A stretch of DNA of 64,000 bases from Quillaja saponaria (Eukaryota; Streptophyta; Magnoliopsida; Fabales; Quillajaceae), in NCBI GenBank assembly GCA_029379385.1, contig CM055614.1, forward strand, positions 21,185,994-21,249,993. Direction: 5' to 3'. The position numbers and the translations under genes are program-made. The stretch's first letter is position 1, and the number at the start of each line of letters is the position of its first letter. Of the stretch, positions 50,020-61,780 are shown one piece after another. The notes beneath the pieces are model-generated. The model saw only the letters and a program-made list of their open reading frames with translations, did no database searches and was not told the DNA's origin.

Positions 50020-53000
50020 TGTCTATTATTAGTTGGAATTGTAAAGGTGTTGGTCGATCATCTGTTACTAGACATGTGAGGGATTTAATTAGGCAAGTTA
50101 AGCCTAGTATTTTGATTATTTTAGAAACGAAAATTGCTGGAAGAAAAGCCGAAAATATTATTAGTAAGATGGAGTTTTCTAACTGGCGTGTGTGTGATTT
50201 GATTGGCTTCTCTAAGGGCATTTGGGTTTTATGGAATAGACATGTGTGTAATTTGGAAGTGGTAGCTTCTTCACGACAATTCGTTTCAACCATTGTGAAT
50301 AGTGATATAAGAGAAATATGGCTCCTTACTGCTATTTATTCCAGCCCAACTTAAATAGTCCGGTGGAAGCTATGGACTGCGATTGAGGAGTTCGCTAGAA
50401 TCATTCGAATGCCCTGGCTAATGATTGGAGACTTTAATGATGTGGTGTCCAGGACAGAGAAAAGGAGGGGACCATTGCCATGTGCAAGAGCATGCAACAG
50501 CTTTTTAGGCATGTTGAATAAGTGTAACATGATCGACTTAGAGTTCAAGGGTGTCCCTTTCACTTGGAGTGGCAGATGCAGGGGTGGTTTGTTAGTGCAA
50601 AAACATTTAGACAAAGCAGTTGCAAACTTTAAGTGGCGCATTATGTGCCTCGAAGAATATGTTCAACATCTTCCAAGAGTTATTTTATTACTTCATATGG
50701 AAGGTAATCGATTACTAACTCCAACAAATCAACCTTTTCGGTTTGAAGCTATGTGGACTAGACACAAGGACTTTAAAGAAATTATTAGAGAAGTATGCAA
50801 GTCAGGGACAATGGATATTATGCAGTTCCTTACGTGCCTATCAGCGAAGCTGCAAGAGTGGAATGTTAAAAGTGTTCAAGAACATTTTTCATAGTAAGAA
50901 ATAGGTGCTAGCAAGGATTACAGGAATTCAAAAAGAATTGTCTTATCGAAACTGCCATCTACTTACTCAGTTAGAAGTAAGTCTAAAGAAAGACTATGAT
51001 GAACTTCTAGCTAGGGAAGAGCTCTTCTGGTATCAAAAGTCGAGAGAAAAATGGATTGTGTAAGGGGAGAGAAATACTTCTTTTTTCATCTAACGACTCT
51101 GTGTCGCCGTAGGAGAAATAAAATAGTCACTCTGTAGAATGACAATGGAGAGTGGATTTAAGATCCGAAAGCGTTAAAGAATATGGCAATTCAGTATTTT
51201 GAACAAGTATATATGTGTGAACAACGAGTCTATGGCCGAAGTGATTATGGTCTAGTGCACCCTTTACAAGAGGAGCAAATCACTCATTTGAAGCTTCCAG
51301 TGACTAAGTTTGAAGTTCGCAAAGCCCTTTTCTTGATGAAGCCTTATAAGGCTCCAGGCCCTGATGGGTTCTAAGCAGGTTTCTTCCAACATTGTTGGCA
51401 AGAGGTAGCTAATTCTCTAACCTTGCTTGTATCAGAAGCTTGAACTTCAAAGAGCTATACAGATATCCTAAATGATGCTCTCATTGTTCTGATTCCGAAA
51501 ATAAAAGATTCAGTAACAATGCGACAGTTCCGTCCCATTAGCCTCTATTCGGTGGTTTATAAAATCATTACAAATGTATTAGTTGGGCGTCTTCGTCCTT
51601 TCTTGAATGATATCATTGAGCCTACTCAATGCAACTTTATTCTGGGGCTTCAGGCGAGCGACAATATCTTTATTGTGCAAGAAGTAGTACACTCAATGAA
51701 ACGGTAGAAAGGAAAATGAGTGAGCATGGCCTTAAAAATTGATCTAGAGAAGGCATATGACAGGATTGGGTGGGATTTTTTACAGGAAACTTTGATCTTG
51801 TTTGGCTTTCCGAATACTTGGGTAGATTTAATAATGAAGTATGTCTTCGATCCATACGAGCATTTTATGGAATGGAGAAAAAACAACCCCCTTTCACCCA
51901 AGCAAGGGATTCAACAAGGGGACCCCTTATCCCCTTATCTGTTCATCCTTTGTATGAAAAGACTAGGCAAACAGATAAATGATGAAATGAGTAGGAAAAA
52001 GTGGAAGTAGTTTCGGGTACGCAATAGTGAAATTCAATTATCTCACCTTCTTTTTGCACATGTTTTTGTTTTTGGAGGCTTCAGTTTTCTAAGCAGAGCA
52101 TGTTCGACAATGCTTGGATCATTTTAGTGTTGTTTCAAGTTTGACTATGAATTTGGAAAAATCCAAAGTTTTCTTCTCCAAGAATGCTAGCAAACAACTT
52201 AGAAGGGAGGTTAGTAGCATTTTACAAATGAGATCAACTAAGGATTTGGGCCGTTATTTGGGAGTACCCATTTTACAATCTCGAGTGTCAAGAGCAACCT
52301 ACCAGGAATTAATTGACAAGGTCCAAAGAAGATTATCTAGCTGGAAAGCAAAGCAGTTGTCCCTGGCAGGTCGGGCTACACTGATTCAAGCAGTGATTTC
52401 AACCATTCCTCTCTATCCTATGCAGACGGTGGACTCCCAGTATTGACATGCCAGACTATTGATAAACTTAACATAAGTTTCCTTTGGGGTGAGGTAGACG
52501 GGAAGAAAAAACCTCATTTGGTTAAATGGTCAAATGTGTGCAAACCAAAACGATATGGAGGTTTGGGTCTAAAAAATTTGTGTCATTTTAATACTGCCTT
52601 TCTAGCAAAGGCTAGTTGGAGTGCCTAAAAGAGCCTGATAACTTATGGGTTCAGATTATGAAAGCTAAATATTGGCCCACACGTATTATCTTGGAGGCGG
52701 AAAAGAAATCAGGTGCTTCTACTTGCTGGCGGTGCGTCATATCGGCTTTGGAGGAAATGAAAGCTGGCTTACTATGGGCTATAGGTAATGGAAAGTCAGT
52801 AAATCTTAGGCTTGATAAATGGGTATCTAAGAGGGCTCCAATTGAAAAGCTGCCCATCGAGAATCTAGTTGGAAATTTGGATGTTACAATAGATGTGTTG
52901 ATAGATGAGAATGGTCAATGGAACAAGAGCATTATTGACAAAATGTTCCCTTTTGATTTAGGTAAAAAAATAATAGGGCTCCCTCTTCCAAGATATGACC

Positions 53001-54075
53001 ATAAGTCTGATATACTAACTTGGGGATTAACATCCAATAGGATATTCTCTGTGAGGACCTGCTATGATTACTGTGTGGGGAGTATTGAGACTCAATTGGA
53101 ATTTGCTAGAATTTGGAAGTTAAACTGCCTTGCAAAATGGCAAACTTTTCTCTGGCTTCTTTGCAAGAACAAATTACTCACAAATGCTCAACGTGGTGGG
53201 CCATATTGCCTCTGATGAAACATGCAGTATATGCGGCGCTTGTTGGGAAGATCGTGAGCATATTTTCCTTCATTGTAATATGGCAAAACTATGCTGGGCA
53301 AAATTGGGCTTTTGGCATAATGGACAATAGGGGGTGGCTGACTTTGATAACTGGCTGGGAATACACATAAGTACAAGGGAGGAATATGGGTACAATGACG
53401 TGCCCAAAAATATAGTTTTTGCAAGTGGTTTATGGTGGTTGTGGAATTGAAGGTGTAGACAAATCTTTGAAGAGGATTTTGTATCTCCTTGAGAACTAGA
53501 TAATGTTATCTTGCAAACGGCACAAGAGGCTTATCGAGTGTTCATGGACTTAAAGAACCCAATCAGAAGGAAAATCATCAGGTGGATTTCTTGGAGCAAA
53601 CTTGAAATAGACTGCATTAAATTAAATTAAATTAAATTATGACGGAGCTGTAGCGACTGCGCAGTCGAGGGCTGGTAGTGGATGAGTGTTTCGTAATGAA
53701 AATGGGGATTGGCTGCTTGGATTTCATATGAATTTGGGTTGTTGCAATAGCAAGGTGGCAGAGCTTGAAGGTATTTGAGCTGGTTTACTGATTGCTCATA
53801 ATAATGGATGGCAAAACATCTACTATGAAACAGATGCAAGTTCTGTAGTAGAAGCTCTCATGTCTAAAGTTAAAGATATCAACTTGGTGAGCTCGGTAGT
53901 GGAGGACTGCAAAAGCTTGCTGCAGCATCTACAGACATGCTCGGTGTATCATGTCCACTGAGAAGGCAACCGTTGTGCACAAGCCTCCTATGGAAATTCA
54001 ATCCATATTGAAGGCTGACTCGGAAGGCATAGCCTTTTGCAGGGAAGTATGGGAGGAAGATGGGATCCCTATCTC
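50019..54075 (+). pseudogene. LINE ORF2: endonuclease, RT, zf-RVT, RNase H
   Basis: Starts MSIISWNCKGVGRSSVTRHV. The endonuclease has IILETKI (catalytic Glu) and MIGDFNDVV, but the usual S-D-H-C-P block before LLL is absent (HLPRVILLLHMEGN), as if deleted. RT shows KPYKAPGPDGF, RQFRPISLYSVVYKI, ALKIDLEKAYDRIGWDFL and QGIQQGDPLSPYLFILCM. The catalytic F-A-D-D box now reads HLLFAHVFVF, so both aspartates are lost. A zf-RVT block, CSICGACWEDREHIFLHC, lies at 53130-53330. RNase H follows from about 53650 with ENGDWLLGFHMNLG and YYETDASSVVEAL. Stops occur at several points. Confidence 0.9.
53613..53640. repeat. AAATT pentanucleotide microsatellite
   Basis: About five copies of attaa in tandem, inside the decayed ORF2 between the zf-RVT and RNase H parts. 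A short microsatellite that has probably expanded since the LINE inserted. Confidence 0.85.
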
Positions 54076-54185
54076 TTAGGAGTTAGGCTATTTTTTTCCC
54101 GCTGCTTTGCTGTGTTTTCTCTTTTTTTTCTTTTCCACATTTCCACATTACCAATAAAAATATATAAAATAAAATTACATGCAAA

Positions 54186-55022
54186 ATGTGTCAGCTGAGC
54201 CTTTTTGTATCATAAGCCAAAATCTTGAAATCGAATTCGCCTGTTTGTCATTGGAACATTGCCACATCAAAGACATGAATTGAACCATTGCTACATCACC
54301 AATCTGTGCCATGGTGGGTTATTCACGGGTTCATGCCTTTAAGACAACTCAATTTAAAATCCTTAAATCCCCATTTCTTTCTTTGATCATAGCCTTCGAA
54401 TGATACTATTAATTTTGAAGCCATTCTCGTACTCGAACTCCATTCTTAATTTCAGTCAAATTTTTATAAATAAATATAAATTGACATTGTATTATAAAAC
54501 TCATGACTTCATCACACGATTCCTCTTCAAGACACAAATTCAGAAGTTCCTTAAAAAAACACAAATATTACGGTCGACAACCAATGGACGACCAGCAAAC
54601 ATTCTCCCCTAACCCTCTTTTTCTAAGGATTATAATAGATGCCCTACCGTACATAACTTTCATTTAACACTACTACTGAAGATTGTTGTAACCCGAGTTA
54701 GCATATTACATTATTCAGACATTTATTTAAGATTATATGCATCACCCTCGTACTCACAAAAATCTAAAAGCATGTTTGAGCTAGATGGTAAAGGTTGTTG
54801 AAAGAGGAATCATTAACAAATAAATATCAAGTACAAATAAACATATAACAAAGCTTAATACATAAAACAAGCTTAGATGGAAAATTTCTGGCCAATAATA
54901 AGATCCACCTGTAAATAGCAACATGTATCCAAGGCTTTCTAATACCCAATTATCAACAGTAAACCATGATAATTTTACAAGGAATGCTGGTAAAAAAAAA
55001 AAAAAAAATTTCCATGATTATT
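54186..55022. other. 3' flank of the PP6 gene, non-coding
   Basis: Sequence between the LINE and the stop codon of the minus-strand phosphatase. It should contain that gene's 3' untranslated region and polyadenylation site; I cannot mark the site with confidence. No other coding frame is recognised. A poly-A run lies at 54992-55008. Confidence 0.5.
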
Positions 55023-58000
55023 TTATAAGAAATAGGGAACACCTGTCCTGGGACCTCTCATTTGGTTGTTCTCTTCTGTTTCTGTGAAAAACTTAACTTC
55101 TCTCTCCTGTTACAAAAATGAGCATATATCCATAAACAAACTTGTTTGATATTTCAAAAATAACTGAATTTCAGCATAGATTCAGGATATCACTAGTTTA
55201 AACCACCAGATCCACGTTTAATCATTTTATAACAAACTTAATTTACTTCAAAAATGATGTTGCATCCATGATGCATTCAACATGCTTTATCTACAAGCAC
55301 AAGCCCCAATTATCAGAGTTAAAAGTTCCTTGAATGAGTCAACATGGTGATCTTTCATAGACCTTTAGGCAACTAGGCAACTTTTTGTACATTTGTCAAC
55401 TTTACCATTTGATAATAGAAGTAGAAAGAAGTAGCACAAATAACAGAACCAGTAAATAACCACCAAATCCAATTGAAGCACTAGTGATATCAACTCATAA
55501 GTGATTATTATCTTCTTTAACAAGCACCTTATCATAAACAAAATTCTTTCCTTCATACTATACTTTTTCCAAAAGAACCTGTAGTAGATTTCACCTCATA
55601 CAATACTGCTTTATTCTGCGAGAATGTCCTTTATGTTCTAAAACTTCAACCCACATTTCAAACTAAAAGCCAGTGATTTATTACCTTCTAAAAAATAATA
55701 ACAGAAAATTCCATTTCTAGCTGGTCAATTGTCCAGTAAAAACAATTATCATTTGAGCGTATAGAACTACAAGCACAAATTGTAACATTGTAGTTTTCTT
55801 ATAATGATATTTGTATTTAAAATCAAATGACAAGGGCAAAGCCACAGACACTCCTTTTTTTTCTCCCCAAGTCCTAATGGAACCAACCAAATGACAAGGG
55901 CAAAGCCAGTATACTAAGCAATGAACTTTCACAATATTGTAAGCATGATATGTATAAGAAATTGACAATGTTTAACTGAACCCATATCAACATAGCAACT
56001 GATAACTCATATAGAATGAAATGTCCAGCTAACTCACCATATTCTCATTGAAACTCAAAATAGACGCTACATTGCCACAACGGTAACAGTAATTTGGTGC
56101 AGACCACACCTGCAAAAAAAGAAACAAACTACTCTGTAAGCTTTTACAGTTGAAATGATAAAACTTGTATGAAAAATGAGATACTCACAGTCACTAGCCC
56201 CTTATCTTGAAACATGTATTTAAGGCCTTCTTGTACAAGTTGGTGTGCTCGACAAACCAGATCAAGATTATTAATGTGATTGAACTGCAGCAAAAATGAC
56301 ATATTTGTAAGATCAGTAGGAAATTAATTGATTCTGTTGAATGTATATGAATAAGTTACTTTACCTCAGAAGTGACCCTCGATCCGAAAAGCCAACCTGC
56401 TCCTCGAGGACTCACTGCCCATGTTTCAATATCTTCAGGGTCACTCCACATCAAATCACAAAATGGCCCCTCATGTGGAATTTCGCAGTTTCGTTCAATG
56501 ACTCTTATCTGCAATGGAGCATGTTAATGCTATACTTTTATATATAAGTTTCCCTTACCGACTTCCCTATATAGAACTAACAGCGATGTTTGAAATGATG
56601 ATTATAAGTTTATAACTACACAAAATTTCTAATAGTAAGTTAATAACTATGTAAAGAAAAAGCCATTAACGGTTTTCTAGACCAGAGGTAAAACCAATAC
56701 TCTCATGGAGTTGCTCTAAAGTCCTCTTGCAGTGGAATTAAATGAAACTATAAAAGAATATGTAAATGAAGATTGGAACATATTAGAGAGTGGGGGAAGG
56801 AGGGAGCTTTGTTGATATGCACTTTAAGGGGTGATTGAACTAGGAGACATCATAGCACTTCTAATCAGCTAGTCCAAGAGATCTGAGGGAAGTTGTGTTA
56901 AGGAGAGAAAGAAAGGGGTGATTGTACCCACCTCGTGTACAAAGTTGTTAGTTTTTACCTTTTCTTGTATTACCCATTACATTTAAGAAAAGTATAGTTG
57001 ATAATCTAAACATTTTCTTATTTGAGAAACGAGTAATATGTAACATAACATTCGTATAGAGATCTTGTATAAAACAATAAAATATCCTGTTCTATGAACA
57101 GCTGAGAGAAGAGAGCTAGAAACCTGATCAATGGTTCGAATGTCAGGAGATAGACCACCATGGACACAAAGCACCTGAGAATAAAAAGTTTGTAAACATC
57201 TCAGGTTTCATCCACGATGAAGTTAAACTCATACATACAGAAATACAAAATTCCAAATGCACCAATCAACTGCCAAACCAAGTGCATGTATGTGCTACTG
57301 TAAGTTATTGGGAAAAGAAGGGAGCGAGGGGAGAAAGAGAGCAAGACATACAGTTCCATCTATAATTGCGGATAGTGTTAAATAGTCGAAAACATCTGTA
57401 CAATACCGCCACGCATTAGCATTTCCATACTTCCTCTGGCATTCATCATAAAATCCATAGACCTAACAAAGAGGGAGTTCATGAACCAAATAACATCAGG
57501 AGTAAAATTAAACACAGACAGTTGCAAGTTTTCCATCCTACAGGTATATGATATTGTAATAGGAATTATTCTTATAATTAGAATTATAAAGACAGGACCA
57601 ATTACAAGCCCCTACAATTTCCACCATTGAGTTTAAGATACTTTATCTTAAGCTGAGGAACTTTAATTTTGTTAGTTCTGGTGTGATCTTCCATACAAAA
57701 TATAGATTGAAGTCCAGAAAATTGATACCAAAACTGAGAGTGGGAGGTGGGAGCAGTATCAGCTATGATTAGCCTTGAAGATCGTTACACGATAGTATCA
57801 GTGTCAAAGGATGGTGAGGTTACTTGGATTCAATAATGCTATCAATCAACAGAAATGACTAGTTCTCCAACTACAGCAACCATAGTTGTCAGATGTCTAG
57901 GAGAGACTAGTCAAAAGACCCTTCAATTTCCGATGCGACAGCTGAGGAATCAGCAACTAAAACAAAAAAGAATGCAATCATAGCAATTAATGGCCTCCAC

Positions 58001-59430
58001 AGTTAATCACTAATGACCTCGAAGATTCATTTATAATGGAATACATATCACCAACCATAGTATTTCCTAAAAGTCTACACCCAGTTCAATGTATCATCAC
58101 ACTTCAGAGTGAGAATAATGATCTAACATCTTATTTCACAGTTCTTTCTTCTTCCATTAACTATCAGGGAATCACTATCATACCCTACATACAATGGTCT
58201 TCTTTTTATGAATTATTCTATATCAGGAAAAAGGGAAGATAAAAACTAAAAACCCCTTAACTTTTTTTTTTTTGGGTAAAAATCCCCTACATTATAATTT
58301 TCCCTGTTGCACCAAGTCTAAATTATAAAATCAATCAACTAATACGATATAAAGTCAAACAATCTTTCATATGATTAAGCAAAGACATTTCTTAGCCAAC
58401 AATCCTAGCATTTGAAAAATCAAGGAATGAAATTATATGCCTAGCCTCCTGTACCTGCTTCGTGTACAAAGATATGATCCTTTTTTTTTTTTAATAAAAT
58501 GATTACTTATCAAAAATAAATTATATGACTAGTGCAATCAAGTATTTTTCATTAACCCATTGCTAGTTGTCAAGTGCCGAACACATAAAAGGTAATATAG
58601 AAAGTAAAAGTTCAGACCAAACTGATCTCTTCAGAAGCACAAAGCAAAGTATCTGACCCTGCAACAGCTTCGTAGACTACCTGCTCCAAAGGGAAACTCT
58701 TTGGTAGTTGACTAATTGTTACAGGTTCAATTGGGTAGTCGAAGGCAACCAACTCACCAAATCTTTACTGTCGCGTTCCTAATGATAGCAACCTGGTTAT
58801 CAAGTTCCTGTCTTCAATCTCTTAAACCTCAATCTTTCAAAAATTTATCCCACATATTTCCCTAGCCATCTGCAACCTAATTAACCATCATTTCTCACTT
58901 CGAGGAAACACTTACTCTTGCTTTCTAGGAAATTACAACAAGCAGCTTTCTTTAGGGATCACTAATTCCTGTCTTGAATCTGAAGACCAAGGAACATGCC
59001 AGTATTTCAAATAAATCCTTCTTTGTTGGTATTTGTTAACATTTTAAACCAATCCTACCCCAGTGGGTGATACCATACATGCACATGATCTAATACACTG
59101 AAAGTTAACATTAGGTGACATGGAAGGAACACGAACAACCAAAAGTTCCACAACAGTAAATGCTAGGTAGAAAATTAATATAAAATTTATTATGGTCAGA
59201 AACAATATTGGAATTACATTCCACAGAGGCCTTTGTTACGAACCTCTTCTCCTGCATATAACATCAACACAAAGCTGACAAATAAACCCATAATTTCCTC
59301 AGAGTTTTCCTCAACAACACAACTAACATGTTAGGCACTGTAGCTAATCATAGTGATAGCTCAAAAGCGTACCTGCGTCAGTTGCCTGCTTTCATGGTTC
59401 CCACGCAAAAGGGTAATATTAGCTGGGTAT
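55023..59430 (-). CDS. FYPP: PP6-type Ser/Thr phosphatase catalytic subunit, C-terminal exons
   Basis: Seven minus-strand exons with GT-AG splice sites and consistent phases: 59373-59430, 57352-57462, 57124-57174, 56365-56508, 56189-56284, 56038-56109 and 55023-55106 (stop). They encode about 204 residues that match the plant PP6 catalytic subunit (FyPP1/FyPP3) nearly throughout. The metal and catalytic motifs are [34 protein letters not shown] and the tail [11 protein letters not shown]. The C-terminus differs from the PP2A tail DYFL. PP6 dephosphorylates phytochromes and PIN auxin carriers with SAL/RTS-type subunits. The family protein is about 303 residues, so the first ~99 residues, including the GDIHG and GDFVDRG metal-binding motifs, are missing. 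The first exon here starts in phase 1 after a splice acceptor, so more exons are expected beyond 64000. No stop or frameshift is seen: probably a functional gene. Confidence 0.93.
57463..59372. other. intron of the PP6 gene
   Basis: A 1.9-kb intron between the RGNHESR exon and the next. No nested gene recognised. Poly-T runs occur at about 58262-58274 and 58481-58491. The stretch 57540-57780 has a retroelement-like look (aagtccagaaaattgataccaaaac) but no partner repeat was found. Confidence 0.6.
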
Positions 59431-60360
59431 CTGAGAGAAAACAAAATAAAATACAATAAATAGACAAGCGAACATGAAGAGTAAAAGGAAACAATAGTTT
59501 CTCTCGATGGCACAATATGATAAATCAAGGAACTAAGAAAGGGACCAAATTTAAAAGGTCTACCGATTGGTCAAAATCTTTGCACAAATGAGCTTTCAAG
59601 GGCATCCAGCTTTAAAAGGCAGGCAGATATATTCAATGAAAAATTTAAACCACAATGAGGCTATCTTGACATACACAATCCTTATGCAGACCACAACTCT
59701 GTTGTGTTGTGCTCAGCCTTACATGAAGGCTTTCTGTGGGATGCTTAATAGTAACAAATACAAGACATTCAAATAAAAGTTAAGAACCACGACTGAGAAG
59801 GATAATAAAACCACCAACTCTCAATATATTTTTAGTGCAATGTACAGCTTAGGTCCTGTTTCATAAACTTGTAGTTAGAAATAACAAGCTTCGAACATTT
59901 TTTGGGTACAAGCTTAAACATTTTTTTGTTTCTTTCATGCGATGCTGATACTTGCAACATAATGGGTTTACACACTGAATTTTCAAGCTCATTTTCTAAC
60001 GTTCGAAAAAACGAAAGAAAAAAACATCAACAATCTGTCTCTTGTTTAAGCTTCCATTCCACACAACCACCAACATGCCATTGCCAACTTGCTGCCATTA
60101 CACCACCACCCTATCACCACAACCTTATTTCCATCACTCACAACAATCCAATTGTCATAGATCCCACCACCAGCATTACACCACAATCATCACAAGCACT
60201 ATTACCCCATAACCATTGCCACAGCCATTTTCATCATTGTGTTATCACATAAAATTACTCTAAAACTTATCAGAAGTATTAAATAGTCTAATTCAATTCA
60301 GCCTATAGATTTCATATCTAAATTTTCAGCATGTTGAATTTTGCAATAGTTTTTAAGAAC
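59431..60360. other. probable intron of the PP6 gene
   Basis: Upstream of the first visible phosphatase exon. The preceding exon (with the GDFVDRG motif) is not found here or up to 64000. Contains a CCA/ACC-rich stretch at 60060-60240 encoding nothing recognised. Confidence 0.5.
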
Positions 60361-60515
60361 CGTTACATATAATAGAATAAGGAAAGTATTGTAGCCTTGA
60401 TTGATATCTCAAAGCCTACACCCATAAGCTTTATTTATAATAAATAATAAAAACATAGACTTTCACATCTAAACAATGTGGGACTACACAATATAATAAT
60501 ATTATATTCCTAATA
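60361..60515 (-). repeat. 3' LTR of the small LTR element
   Basis: About 155 bp, paired with 61298-61451 and differing at only a few positions and short A-run lengths. This high similarity suggests a younger insertion than copia elements A-C. Confidence 0.82.
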
Positions 60516-60667
60516 CTCTCCCTCAAGATGGAAGCTTATAATGCCCTAATCTTGTACAAATAAAACTCAATTACCAAACTCAACACTCCCCTTTACTTAC
60601 AACAATCTAGGTGAAGCTTCAATCCGTTTGATGAACATACTGGTACCCATGAATAGTACTCATGTTG

Positions 60668-60795
60668 GCTGGAAAGAGACACAGCCGGATTTTTCGGAAA
60701 AATAAAAAGAGCACCGTTGAAAAAACGAACAACGGGATTTTCCATAAAAATAAAAAGAGCACCACTGGAAAGAGACACAACAGGAAGTTCATGAA
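60668..60795. repeat. short tandem repeats, about 48 bp unit
   Basis: Two to three imperfect units built from ggaaagagacacarc, gggattttycsraaaaataaaaagagcacc and similar blocks. They lie in the interior of the small LTR element, next to the 30-bp minisatellite. Confidence 0.65.
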
Positions 60796-60950
60796 GGTAC
60801 TGTTGAGCTGTCAAACCCTAAATAGGCTTGAAAAGAAAAAGAGGATTAATCCGTCTTTAGATGGTGAAATTTCAAGTGAATTGGCAATTTCAATTTTTTC
60901 AGAGGTAGATATACCTGATGAACAGTACCCCGATGAATAATAATCGTATT

Positions 60951-61120
60951 GCTGGAATGAAACGCAGCAATAGAGAGACACGCTGGTATGAAACGCAGCA
61001 AGTAAAGAGACACGCTGGAATGAAACACAGCAATAAAGAGACACGCTGGAATGAAACGCAGCAGTAGAAAGACACGCTGGAATGAAACAGCAGCAACAAT
61101 AGAGAGACACGCTGGAATGA
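60951..61120. repeat. 30-bp minisatellite, about 5.5 copies
   Basis: Units begin GCTGGAATGAAACGCAGCA and end AGAGACAC, 29-34 bp long, with small differences in length and sequence. Both strands stay open across it in several frames, producing repetitive peptides (for example FQRVSLLL units on the minus strand). I treat these as by-products of the repeat rather than a gene. Confidence 0.88.
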
Positions 61121-61297
61121 GGAGTGAATGGAAGAAACAACTAGGTTTAATGATAGCTTGCGGCAAAGCCCCTTTTTTTTTTTCTTCTTTTTCTTCATGT
61201 GGTGGCTAGATAAAAGAAAGAGAAGATTAGGGTTTTTTTTTTTTTTTTGGAAATAGGGCCAAGATCGGGCTTGGGTTTCAAACCTGCTCCGATACCA

Positions 61298-61451
61298 TGT
61301 TAAATAAAATAGAATAAAGAAATGATTGTAACCTTGATTGATATCTCAAAGCCTACACCCATAAGCTTTATTTATAGTAAATAATAAAACATAGACTTCC
61401 ACACCTAAACAATGTGGGACTACACAATATAATAATATTATATTCCTAATA
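61298..61451 (-). repeat. 5' LTR of the small LTR element
   Basis: Starts TGTTAAATAAAATAG directly next to the primer-binding site. Paired with 60361-60515. Confidence 0.82.
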
Positions 61452-61592
61452 ACCATTTCTGCTCATTTTCAATTTAATCCAAACAAGCCTTGGCCTAAAC
61501 AGAATTTAGTACGTCAACCTTCCAGTCAAAATAAAATTGCAAATAGTTATATCAGTAAGTGGGAGATAAACTCTTTCCTTTTTTTTTGGTGT

Positions 61593-61611
61593 GGGGGGGG
61601 GGGGGGGGGGG
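61593..61611. repeat. homopolymer run of 19 G
   Basis: A 19-base G run preceded by a 10-base T run and ggtgt, in an otherwise AT-rich region. It is long enough to form G-quadruplex structures. Its exact length may reflect sequencing or assembly error. Confidence 0.9.
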
Positions 61612-61780
61612 TGGAGTCAAAAATTATATTTTATTAATTCAAGAGAAACACATTTGGGTTTCAATGTCAATGAGCACATATATTTATCACAAAACGACTA
61701 ACTTGTGAACCTTCTTTATAAAAAAGAACCAAATCCCTTGTTTAATTTATTTGAAAGTGTAACAATTACAAGTAGCATAG

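Larger units (their letters stand above)
48252..54171 (+). mobile_element. L1-type LINE retrotransposon, nearly full length
   Basis: Plus-strand non-LTR element of the plant L1 clade: ORF1 with a DUF4283 domain and zinc knuckle, then ORF2 with endonuclease, RT, zf-RVT and C-terminal RNase H. It ends in an AT-rich tail (aataaaaatatataaaata). The target duplication is 14 bp, aaattacatgcaaa, at 48238-48251 and 54172-54185. At 5.9 kb it is close to full length, but ORF2 has many stops and lost catalytic residues, so it cannot move. Confidence 0.92.
60361..61451 (-). mobile_element. small LTR element, TRIM-like, with minisatellite
   Basis: LTRs are 60361-60515 and 61298-61451 (about 155 bp), nearly identical, sharing TTGATATCTCAAAGCCTACA and CAATGTGGGACTACACAATA. 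The primer site TGGTATCGGAGC (complement of about 61286-61297) adjoins the right LTR. The purine tract CTTGAGGGAGAG adjoins the left one, so the element is on the minus strand. The 0.8-kb interior has no gag or pol and is mostly tandem repeats. The outer bases of the left LTR read CG instead of TG, and I found no exact target duplication. It lies in the probable 5' intron of the PP6 gene. Confidence 0.82.

Noticed and set aside
49631..50293. Minus-strand and alternative-frame open frames across LINE ORF1/ORF2
   Set aside because: Shadows of the plus-strand LINE frames.
56341..56547. Plus-strand open frame over a PP6 exon
   Set aside because: It is the antisense of the exon 56365-56508, which has correct splice sites and family motifs on the minus strand.
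55023..59430. Identification as PP2A or PP4 catalytic subunit
   Set aside because: The tail [11 protein letters not shown] and the surrounding residues match the PP6/FyPP group; PP2A and PP4 end in DYFL or YFL with different preceding sequence.
59902..60252. Plus-strand 116-codon His/Thr/Pro-rich frame
   Set aside because: Low-complexity CCA-rich sequence in the probable intron of the phosphatase gene; no start context or homology I can support.
60951..61120. CRISPR-like regular repeats
   Set aside because: Units are adjacent and similar along their entire length, with no spacers, in a plant nuclear context.
60811..61198. Overlapping minus-strand frames with FQRVSLLL-type peptide repeats
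   Set aside because: All three frames stay open only because the 30-bp minisatellite lacks stops; not a repeat protein gene, and not a CRISPR array because the units are contiguous without unique spacers.
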